Assembly: GCA_944474755.1 (NCBI GenBank)
Contig: OX104114.1
Coordinates: forward strand, 84,368,623-84,432,622
DNA: 64,000 bases
DNA from: Limnoperna fortunei
Lineage: Eukaryota > Mollusca > Bivalvia > Mytilida > Modiolidae
Direction of reading: 5' to 3'
Shown: in pieces, positions 12,801 to 24,800 of the stretch
Layout: each line of letters starts with the position of its first letter
Position numbering within the stretch: the first letter of the stretch is position 1
Notes under the pieces: model-generated
The model's database searches: none
What the model was told of the DNA's origin: nothing
Seen by the model: the letters and a program-made list of their open reading frames with translations, nothing else
Translations under genes and position numbers: made by a program

Positions 12801-15800
12801 TTTACAATATCACATGAGGAACATTATCTATAAATATATCACAATATTCAATAATAAAAACACATTACAGATAAAAATCTTCTTCTACTTATGAATGTTT
12901 AACTTACTTTTGACACCATTTCATTAAATAATTTTAATCAATGAACATGGGTGTGTTGTCATGAATGGATCTATAATGTATAAAGATGATAACCGTATCT
13001 GAACTCTGTAATTGTTTTACAATATCCGGAAGTTCTTCGGTGGTTTTGACATTGAGACAATGTGACGAATGAACTCAGAAACTATGTTACAGCTGAAGGA
13101 AGTTTGACCCTAAGTGATAACAGATTTAAAGACTTCAAAATACCAGAATATTTTATGTCTTTGGAAATAATGTCAACTTCCCACACTTTTTAGCCCTTGC
13201 TTATTTGCAGTTATGTTCACATGTTTTTATTTTTATCTTTAAATGCTACACTTGATCAACCGAAACAATTAAAATATATCAGATATATGGAATTGATTCA
13301 TTAAGAGCCGTAGACACAAAATTTGAGTGAAACATATTTGTATAACTGCCCCTTGTATTTTTGCATCTTGAAAATATGGTACTTATATTGTGGGATTAGT
13401 CTCAAGAGTAGAAAGAGAAAACAATTCCCTGCATGATAAGCACACTCATGCATGGCATGCCCTGCATATAGTGTATAATAATCTGTCTCTGCTTGTGTTT
13501 GCTTGACTCACGTGGCTTGACTTGTGGACATGATTTGTTACTAGACCAACTAAATGTTCTTTGTTGGACAGTTATGTCCACTGTATGTATGGTGTTAGCA
13601 GTCAGGAGAAAACTTTAATGATTTGAACGATACTTATCCCTATTACCTGCATATTTATTTTATAATAAATGTTATCTCTTGAATGTCAATGATTTTATTT
13701 GTTTGGGTTAGTCAGTAAATAATTTTATGTAAGCACATGTTTAGGAGTTAATTATCACTGTTACTTTAATTTGGGGCAAGGAGAAAACTAATTAGAATTC
13801 AGATCAGAACAGACATATTGATTATGAAAGATATGTTTTGCACATCTTTGTAGACTGTAATTAATTAAACACCTATTGAAATACCCGGTATAGCATAGTA
13901 AATTTATTGTGTGGCATAAATGTACTGATGAGTTGAATAATAAATGTAAAAATTTTTGAAAACTAATACTTATCTTTAGGATGACAGAACATATATGGGT
14001 GGGTGGATAAGTCTGTCCCATCATGTGTCTTTGGCTGAAGATGTCTCCATACTAATATTGACATGTATGGTGTCTGTTATCAAGTGGAGTTTTCTTGTTA
14101 AAATCTATTCCACACACAAAATGTATTTGCAGAACAGTATAGTCACAAAAACAACCATCCTAATTAATGGACTTTAAACACATAGAATTTTTTTTTTTTT
14201 TTTTTTTTGCTGTCTGTTGGTTTGAACATTCATTGCCAGGTACTAACAAGCTACTCCATACATTGGTCATACAGTTCTGGTGTTCTATTTTACTCCTTTC
14301 ATAATTTGAAAAACCAAACTAAAATATTGTCTAAATCAAATCTTAGGACAGTTACGATTTCGAAATAGATTCACTAATCTTAAAACAAATGACATTTCAG
14401 TTCAACACTTTGTCCTGTAGCTATTTACTCCATGACTTCTGGTTGAATTCCTCTTGAAGTTTTGTTGCAGTCCATAAAATATCAAGTTTCCACTCTGTTC
14501 ATATTTTTCAGCAATAGCTTTTTCTTTGCACAAAATTTTTATGATAAACATATATATATATATCTTTAATTGTAATCAGAATTGAGGCAGTTGGTCCAGA
14601 TTTAAAATTTAAAATTGTGATCACAACACTTAATGAGTAGAGAATTTCTTTGACTGCTAATAACCAGAACACTGAATACACAAGGACAGGCTAATGGTTT
14701 AAATGCACACAACAGTTATTCAATGGAAACACCCAGAAATGGGAGGAGACTAACTGTTCAAGAGAATTAATTAATTATTCTGAGATAAATTGATGTGTTA
14801 ACCTGTACAAATATAAGGAAAAGATAATGCTCCCTGGTGTGCTGTCCAGCTGTAGCTGTTAAGTGTCAAGTGCAGGACTCATTAACCTCAGATCTATGGC
14901 AATTAAATCAATTTCAATGTGTGTGATCTGTTTAATGTAGATTAGTTCAATTTATGGCTGTTTGTATAAACATAACTTATATTTCTTATAAGTAATTATT
15001 ATAAATTAGTCTATAACACACCTAGAGTAAAACTGTAAATTACTAAATTACCATAAAGAACAAGGCTTACAAATCATTTAATATTCAGAAATTGTCTGAT
15101 GGCACCTTATAGGAGTCATTGTACTTTAATTTTTGAAGAAGTGTTTAGCTTTTGCAAGCTATATAACAACTAGACTGAAACTGTAAATTGCAAAAATTTA
15201 AATATAGTTGATGTCACTTGTTACAGGCTCCTGGGATCTTTTAGTTTTAACTTGAAATAAGAAGAGTATTATTTTTGCAGATGTATCAAGCCTAATAGCC
15301 AGAAGCAGAAGGAGAACTTCAATTCTTCACGTATCAAAGAACAGCTGCTGTATAATGGTATCCTTGAAATAGCTAAGATAAGGAAGATGGGATTCCCTGT
15401 AAGGAGGTCCCACATGGAATTCTATAAAAGGTAAATAGGAAGATGGGATTCCCTGTAAGGAGGTCCCACTTGAATTCTATAAAAGGTAAATAGCTATATG
15501 AAGATGGGATTCCCTGTAAGGAGGTTCCACATTTAATTCTATGAAAGGTCAATCGGAAAATGTGATTCCCTGTAAGGAATTCTATTAGAGGTAAATAGGA
15601 AGATGGGATTGCCTGTTAGGTTTTCCCACATGGAATTCTATAATAGGTAAATAGGATAATCTGATTCCCTGTAAGGAGGTCCCACAAGGAATTCTATAAA
15701 AGGTAAATAGGAAGTTTGGATTCCCTGTAAGGAGGTCCCACATGGAATTCTATAAAATGTAAATAGCTATAGGAAGATGGGATTCGCTGTAAGGAGTTTC

Positions 15801-18800
15801 CACATTTAATTCTATAAGAGGTAAATAGGTAGATGGGATTCCCTGTAGGGAGGTCTCACATGGAATTCTATAAGAGGTAAGTGAAGTACTCTATAACATG
15901 TTGTAAAAGTCTTATAGATGTATAATTTGTAGTTGTGTTTATAACTCTGTCGAAGTAAAATAAATTAATATAAATTTTTGACAAATAATCCTCAATTGTA
16001 CAAGTCTAAGCATTTGCATATATTTTACAGCTGTACTGGGTGTTTCCATTTAGAACCACTTAACTTAAAGTCCTAGGTATAAAGTCTCAGTTTCTCAAGC
16101 ATAAGAGCTGTGCTAGGAGGTTCCACTTGGAATGTTGATAAATAACAATAATTGTTGGTGCCATAATCTCAGTTGTACATGTCTTAGAACAAACAAGTTT
16201 TGGTAAATAGATCACACTGTTAAATATGTTTATACTAAATGTTGACATATTTATGTGAGGGCTTTTTGCGTGACAAATGAAACTGTTTACCACATAGATC
16301 CAAAATTGTGTGTATATTGAATTCAACAATTATTTTCCACAGTTATTTAGCGTTTCGAAATGCGGCGAATTTTTCCTTTTGATAGTGCAATTTTCTTTAG
16401 TAAAGTTTGACCTAAATTGCAATGGAAGTGTATGTTTAGAAGAGTCCATTGTTGTCCGTTAGTTATCCTTTGGGTAATATCTTCTGCAGTTAAGGCGGGA
16501 AAAGTCTCGCTGTTTTACTGAATACCATTTCACATTACGAAAGCAGACAATCTTTTTGCAAACATTGCAAGGTACTTTTAGAAACTTAAATGGCTGACTT
16601 CCAATGTAAAATTCCTTGTGGCAAATGTCAAGGTTGATTTGGGACATGTCAACAACAAAGTCATTATATAAAATATGGACGTGTTATGGTGTAGAATTGT
16701 TTTAAATTGGATTTTAACACTACAAAGGTAAAATATGGAATTATAAAAAAAGAAAAATACTGAGCGCAAAGGATTGTAACTTTTAGTGTAAGTTAGAGCA
16801 GTTGATATATTAGAATTCATTTAGGATTCTGGGAGGTAAATACATTACCAAATATTTTGGTTAATGAACCTCAGGGCTGTAAGGTAAATAGATAAAGAGT
16901 CTAAACCTAGAGCTCAAAGAGTTTAAAACAAATTCAAAGTTATGGTGATCATATCTTGGGTTAACAAGTCTCTGATATGTATTAAAAGCCAAGTGGCAAA
17001 GTACACAACCAGAAATTTCACATTAAACAATAGAATCTTTAATGGCCTAATTTAACAAGATGGTCTGTTAAAAGAAAAATACTGTATGCAGTTTTGTAAG
17101 ATTGTAAGATTTCTTTTAAAGTACCGTAAAACGCTGTGTATAGTCTGCATTTACGTATTGTCCGCACCCCTTTCTTGGACTAGAAAATTGCGGAAAAATT
17201 CTTATATGCATGTACGATCCGCACGTACAGGTTTTCACAAAACGTCTCAAGATGAAGACATCCCAGTCCGACTTGGCAGCGCTTCTTCACAAGTTTTACT
17301 TTAATATATAATTATTATCTTTTTAAATATCATTTATGTTTATAATTTTATTAATTTCTAGTGATTGTAATAAATTAAATAAAAAATAGAGCATTCTCGT
17401 ACCGTCTATTTTGATCGTTGTTAAAACGGATAATCACACATTTCGAAACCAAAACAATTTGCCACTTTTGATTCATCAACCAAAACAAAGAAAACAAAAA
17501 GATAACACGTTTTATTTAAATCCCTGAATGATTGCAATCAAAACATCGTTCTTCAAACACTTGAGGTTACATAACGATGCCATTTGCATTTTATGCAATA
17601 CAGGTTACACATCTACTATTTTTGTATCTGTTTTAATTTTTATTCGTCCTATATAATTACTATAATATTTCTAAAAATAATTTAAGTACAAATTAATATC
17701 AAAACAACGTATACTTATGGAAGTTTGTAAAAGAATAATGTTAGAATAGTACGAAAATACCGCAAATGACACTACAACAAAATGGTGACCGCCATTGACA
17801 ACAATCAACGGGGCGAACAAAACTCTATCGAGTCGGTATGTATGTATAATCCGCACCATTCTTTTCCAACTAAAATTAAAAGAAAAAGACCGAGGACAAT
17901 ACGACCCTAATTACAGTATATGCAGTCTATATTATCACAACATGCTTTATCACATTAGTTACAGTTCAAGCAGTTACTGTGTATTTGTAGGTACTCGGTT
18001 TTACATCCAGGATTTTCAAGAAAAAAGGTAGACAACCCAGCGCAAAGTGCTCACACACTGTTGGACAAGATTCTTCCCGCTAACTTCAGTAAAAGTTATA
18101 AGATTGGTAAACATAGGGTAAGGAATTTTGTAGTTGTTTTTTGTTATTATTGATTGATCATATTGTTGTTTTTTCTCAGCTTTACCGGTACAGTAGTCCC
18201 CCTCTTATACGATCCTTCCGCCAGCGACCACCCGCTTTATCCGGCCAAAACCCTGATGCATTAAGTGTTTCTAACGTAAAATTACCTGTCGCGAACGACC
18301 ACCCCTCAAACGCGACCAGCGACCACGTTTTTTTGACATAACAACGTAAATTTCCCTCACGAACGACCATTTTCACTGACCGGATGTTTATTTTGGAAGT
18401 CTGGAATAGAACGAGATTTGGTTTTATTATCGTAAACCAGTTCAGAAACAGTTCAACAACCAGTAAACAAAATGTCGAAATCGTGCAAAAGAAAGGTTTT
18501 TAAGCTGGATTAAAGGGGAAAACAAGTAATTATTGTAGATCAGTTTGATTTCGGCATTACGGAAATCAGGTTTATTACAAGAAGACTGAAATATTCAACA
18601 AGGAGATAATAATACAATGTACCAACACAATCATAAATCAAAATTTACTACAAACGATGTCAAAAACTTGGGAAACTGGAACAGAGAAAAACCTGGATTT
18701 TTCCAAATTAGATGGAACCTTAATAAACTACGAAGTGGAACCTGGGCAGACAATAAAAGTGATAAAAACAACGATAATGCAGATGAAACAGGAACAGAAA

Positions 18801-21800
18801 CATTCACTGTTAAGAAGACTTGGAATTGTTATATTATCATTACACATTTTGAACAGATAAAAACTGCATGAATTCTTTTTATTTTTATTTATACTGAATA
18901 ATAAAATACAAATACTTATTTTGTGTGATTCTTAATCACTTCACAGCTTTTGCTGCTAATCAACCGACCAAGCTCTATAGACCTGTAAAAATTGTATCCC
19001 CTCAAGAAAGACCACCCCATTATAAGACCACATTCATGACTCAGATGGGGTGGTCTTATAAGAGGGGGACTACTGTATACTAAGACATTGAAATGTTAAC
19101 AAATTAGTTAAGGAAATGGGATTAGGCAATTAGTTACGAAAATGGGATTTGGCCATTGGTTAAGGAAATGGGATTTGGCAATGGAAAGAAAATTACTGTG
19201 TAAATGACATGTTTGGTAGGGCTGGAAAATTTGGTCTTTTGTATTAGCTTTAATGCTGTAAATTTTTTTTAATGTACACGAGGGGTCGTCATCATACAAA
19301 GTGCATGGCAAACTTCAAATATTTTATTTACACATGTGTAATATTGAAAATATGTCATTGAAAACTTGAGGAACATTGTTTTTATATGCATGTCATTGTT
19401 TGCTAGCGATGTCGTTAAGGACATTAATTGTGCCTTTTATTTTAGGGAATGAAATCAAATGTGTATTACAAATGTATGTATGTTTGTTGAAATTTAATGT
19501 GAAAATTTTCAGCTGCATTTTTATAATACAGTTCAAAGAAAATTTCAGTAGTTTCCTTGAGGTTGCACAGTTTGCTATTAAAATCCCATATACATGTAAT
19601 ATAATGGCCTTTCTGTAATTAATTTATAGGTTTTCCTTAAAGAACCGGTTCATCTGTTTCTGGAGAAGTGTTTGTACATTAGGGAGAATTCTGCAAGAAG
19701 GTCACTTGGAGAAGGTATATGGAAGTTAATGCAGGAGAGAAAAGCCAAAAAAGAAGAAAAAGATAGGCAACTTAGAGAAGATGCCTTTAGACTTCAGCAG
19801 GAACTAGAACACAATAAAAAAGAGAAAGAAAAACTTGAAAGGGAACAAGAAGAGAGAGAAAAACGGGAAAGGGAAGAAAGTTTGAAATATAGGGTAAAAC
19901 ATAGATCTGGAAAGAGAGTATTGTTTTTGGCAGTGTATAATGTATATTAATGTGTTATGCCCACCCAATTCAATTATGTTACAATAAGGGGTTTATTTAA
20001 TATAACATGGAGCCTCGATGGCGGAGTGGTTAAGGTAGTTTGTCTGTAAAATCATATGGGACCAATGCTCATGACACTGAGGGTCATACAGCAATAAATG
20101 GACGTGATGGTGGCACCAAAAATTATATAGACAGAGTGCAGCTTGTTATATTATTCTTTAAGTGTTTTTAAGGTTATGTGCTATGCTCACTTATTTGCTT
20201 AACATGCACAACAGGTACTGTCATGACTTACCATTTTAGGCTATTTTTGGTATGTTAACTTAAAATGCATATCAGTTACTTGACATAAATCATCTTCACT
20301 GAGATTAGCAAACCTGCTTTCATGACATATTTTTTAATTGTGTTTTTTGAATTTAAATGATGAAATCAAACTGGATCAGTGTTCTAGGATTCCCATTTCC
20401 CGTCACCCGTGGAAAGTGATTTCTCAGCACGGGAAAGCCCATTTTTTTGTCCTGGTCACCCGTGGGCAAGTATACATTAAAAGTCCGGATTCTTGAAAAA
20501 ATGTTCATACTTGCCCTGTCAAGATACAAAAATACATAAATTTTGTTCAACAGTTTAATTTTGTAAAATCAAGATAAAAAAATTAAGTGTGGATGATTGT
20601 TTTCCTTTTTTATTTGATCAATGTTATACAGGTGCTTGTAATTTGAGTTTTCACCACTGCTGCAAAACATTTTTGAGATCAAGTATGAATGCAATAAGTA
20701 CCACATCAAACCCGGACAAAGTGGCAAAATCCGGTTTTTGGGGAAACAATTTTTCTTTTTCTTTTATTTTTTTTTGTTTTTAATTTTTTAAATTTGGGAG
20801 TGAATTAAATAATATAATATTGAAGTTTTTCTTACTAACATTGACTTGTATAAAAATATACAAGGATGAAAATTTATGAAAGTTTGTTATGTACAAATAT
20901 GTGTACATTATAGTTTGAGATGTATGGTGGTTTTGTACTATTTTTTTGTTAAAAAATTTATACAACAAGAAACCTAAGCCAGCTTCTTAGACAGAATTGC
21001 ACAATAGTCGTTGTTTCCAAATATAAATGTACTGTTAGTACAAGAAAAAAATCTTCAATTCGGATCTGTATATTTTTCATTCAAAAATTAACATGTCATT
21101 AAAACTTTGTGGGAAAGCCAGTTTATAGAGGACACTTTCCCGTGTAAAGTTCAGTTTGCAAAAAATTCCTAGAACACTGTGGATGTGTAAATCCATTTTC
21201 AAACAGTCCATATATACATTTAATCCTTAGCTGGTTCATATTCATATGGATTGGTCCATATACTATAGCCAGTCCATTTACAATTTTATTACATAATATA
21301 TATGTTTGCCTTTTTCCTATTCGCCTAAACCAATACACGTGACTTTCCATTTCCTATCATATTGGATTGCAAAAAACTCATTCTACTCAATAAAAAACCA
21401 TATTGCACTCTCGTGAGAAATTTATGAATGAAAATACCTAGCACGTGCTGTTTTCCCCAATGGAAATACAATAGCCAATCAAATCTTCCTTTTTTGATCC
21501 CCTAAGCCAATCAAAAGTATCGTTCGGATTATGTTGTTGTTTGAAAACATCATCTATTGAACGTAATTTGGATAGTTCTGGTGCTAATAAGCGAAGATTT
21601 GCAGATATTTCTAACATGGAAATTAATGAAATCATTAAGAAAAGGGATGCTGTAAACACTAATCAAAGATCAAGCAATTAGTTTTTTAACGAAATATTTA
21701 CGTGAAACGGAGATGTCAGTTAGTTTGAAAACGGCGGACCCTCGGGAACTGTACTTGTATCTTTGTAAATTTTATGCAGAAGCAAGTACTGAGGATGGGA

Positions 21801-24800
21801 CATTATACAAGAAATAATCACTGCAAACATTTTGTCGATATTTTATCGATTTTCGAGAAATAAACATTATGAAGGACAGTCACTTTAGGGAATAAAAAAA
21901 TTGTGTATATTCCATTTCATGACTCAATAAATTATGTAATAAAACAATTACTACACTTGAACTTGATCAATATGAGGTTTTATGAAGCAGGGTAGAATAA
22001 TATTGAACTCGGCTTTGCCTCGTTCAATATTATTCAACCCTGCTCCATAAAACCTCATATTGATCTCGTTCAAGTGCAGTAATTGTATAATATAGACTAT
22101 TTATGTTTACAAAGAAATCCATGAAAAATAAATCTTAAAGTATAATATTGTATTACAGTTGCAACTATTGAATGAAGAATGTTGGCTCCGGTACAGCAAG
22201 TATCAGATGGCAGCACAAAAGTTAAAAAAAAATTATTGTTAAATTAATTACATGAACCTGTCATAAAATGTTGAGATGTTAATACACACAATAACGATTT
22301 CACATGAAAAATAATTAAAACAATATTGTACCTTTCAGACCACCCTTGGAACTTCCATTGGATCAACTAAAAGTACAGCAATAGGATCTACTATAGGTTC
22401 GACAATCAGTTCTACCAGGGGATCCTCCAGTTCTGACACATCATCCTCTGGACACGTACCATTTAGTAGCTTGTCTCGTACAAAGATCCCAGGTGGTGGT
22501 ACCAAGCCAATTGCTAGTCCCGCATATCTTGGTGATGGAGATGAAAATCCGCCTTTTCCTATCCATGATCCAGACCAGACAATACCACTGAAAGTAAAAA
22601 AACCAGCTCCCCAACCTCCAACACGAAATCCACCATCTCGACATTCTGTTAAAAAGCCACAAGAAAATGAGACGCCTCCACCATCTGAAAAAAAGGAATC
22701 AAAAGAGTATGTATATATTATAGTACAGGTGTATAGTTTTGTTTAGTCCAAATAAATTTCTTGAAATCTTTACGAGAATTTTTTTTTTATCTCATACTTA
22801 CCTTTCCGATTTACATTGTCAATGTTTAAATTTCAGTATAATTATGCCACAAACCCATTTAAAAGGTAACTAATGCTTTTATCATTTCTGTTTGAATTTT
22901 AGGTGTTATTTAAAATTTGGTGGTTGAAATTAATTATTGAATGTAATTAATAAAAGTTTAGGTCATTAATGCTCTTTTGGGCCTCTTTAGCTGAGTGGTT
23001 AAGGTAATTCATCTACTATAGATTATGTGGTCTGTCAACGTTGATGTTGCGAGTTTGAGTCCCACTGCAAGCAGTGTGGGCTTGACTCTAATCTTAGTTG
23101 ACAAGAATTTAAAAATCACACAATTTTGATAAAATGCAGTGTGATTTTAATTCGTAAGAGATGTATTGAAGCATGGAGGAGTCATTAAGTAGTTTCTCGA
23201 GTACCCCTAGTGTCGCCTCACGTTTTATAGCTAAGTACAAGCCAAAATGAACCCTTCTACCCCCACTAGTATCCCGTGCCACCCGGTTATATAATCACAT
23301 TGCACAGGTAAATCCGTCAATTTGAGCAGAGACTAGAATGATCCAAGTAGTCTGAGAAACCTCAAATTAAGGGTGGGTAAAATATACCAAAGAAGGGTGG
23401 GTAATGACTCCCCCATGCTTCAATATATCTCTTAAGAATTAAAATCACACTGCATTTTATCAAATTTGTGTGATTTTTAAATTCTTGTCAACAAAGATTA
23501 GAGTCAAGCATTAATTGATGTAACCACACATAATTTTCGTTGTTTGGAAACCTAGGAATAAATATCGATCTAAAGTGTCCAGGTTTATCAGTTTTAATAT
23601 TAATAAGTCTATCCAAATAGAAGGTAATGCCCCTAGAATCTTGAGTTGCATATTAGAAATATCCAAAAATTGTATGGTCTGTGATCTCTGTGCAGTAACT
23701 AAAGCCACCAGTGCTACAGTCCTAAAGGACAACATTCTGATAGTTAAATCATCTAGATTCCATAAAGATTCCAAGAAAGAAAAAACTTTATCCACATCCC
23801 AGGTTACTGAATATCTTGGCATAGGCGGCTTAAAATCAGCCAAACCTTTGAAAAACCTGACCACCATTTCATCTTGACCAATAGGAACTCTGTCAATATA
23901 ACAATGAACACTAGAAATAGAAGATCTATAAGTGTTCAAAATGCTGTACGATTTTCCTTTTTTGAATTGTATGGATAGAAAATTAACTAAATCCTTAACA
24001 CAACAATTAATTGGATCTAATGAATTGGACATGCACCAATTGTCCCATAACTTACATGCGCTTTGGTATTGCTTTATGGTACCTTCTCTCCATGAAGCAT
24101 TAATTATACTTATACTTTCTTCAGAAAAACCTGAATTGGATAATTTTTCCTTCAAATCCACCAGGCGGTTAAATGAAGTTTTTGCCAAAGAGGATGAGGA
24201 CTGTTGTCTACTGGCGACTTTACTAATGATTTTGTTACTAGAAGTCTCAAAGGTTGACATTTGGCCAACTTGAGAAGGCTTGGGAACCAAGCCTGTGTTG
24301 GCCAATAAGGAGCTATCAACAACATACCAACCTTTAGCTTCTCTCTTGATATTTTCTCCAAGACCCTGTCAATTAAAGAAAAAGGAGGAAAAGCATAAAT
24401 ATTATATTCTAAAAAACTCCAATCAAGAGAGAAAGCATTATTGGCAAAAGCATCCTTATCTGGTCCCCAGGAAACATATATATCCAAGTTTTTGTTATTT
24501 TTAGAAGCAAATAAATCAATGCTTAAATCAAAATTTTCTGCCAATGACTGAAATACAGCATCATTAAGAGACCACTCTGTTCCATTCTTACTTATTCTAG
24601 ATAAATAATCTGCTTGGATATTCTCCTTGCCTGCTATATGAAAAGCAGACAGAAAAATGCTCTTTTCAAAACACCACAGCCAAACTGTTTACTCAGACTA
24701 TTCAACTTCTCTGACTTAATTCCACCTAAATTATTTATATAGGATACAGCAGTGGAATTATCACACTTAATAGCTATATGAACATTCTGTTATGAAGAAG

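Larger units (their letters stand above)
9032..15003 (+). mobile_element. Helitron-like unit 2 (long form), directly abutting unit 1
   Basis: The unit begins with the same 804-bp left segment (9032-9835, including the minisatellite at about 9585-9755) and ends with the same 390-bp right segment (14611-15003, hairpin included). The intervening 4.8 kb (9836-14610) has no counterpart in unit 1 and no recognisable helicase/Rep gene. It contains a TA-flanked MITE at 11093. Unit 1 and unit 2 differ at only a few positions in the shared parts, so the duplication is recent. Unit 2 ends where the 164-bp array resumes. Confidence 0.5.

Noticed and set aside
16489..16571. Open segment with CTGCAG acceptor and CAAG/GTACTT donor considered as the missing converter exon
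   Set aside because: In the phase required by exon 6 it meets TAA at once, and in the open phase its sequence does not resemble a myosin converter.
18617..18871. 84-codon frame inside the pogo-like element
   Set aside because: It lacks a transposase signature and lies in a short deletion derivative, so it is probably a chance frame.
19904..19950. Continuation of exon 7 to a stop at 19950, giving a shorter motor-only protein
   Set aside because: The frame past the GTAAAA donor has no conserved residues, and exon 8 continues in phase. Alternative termination by intron retention cannot be excluded but is not supported.
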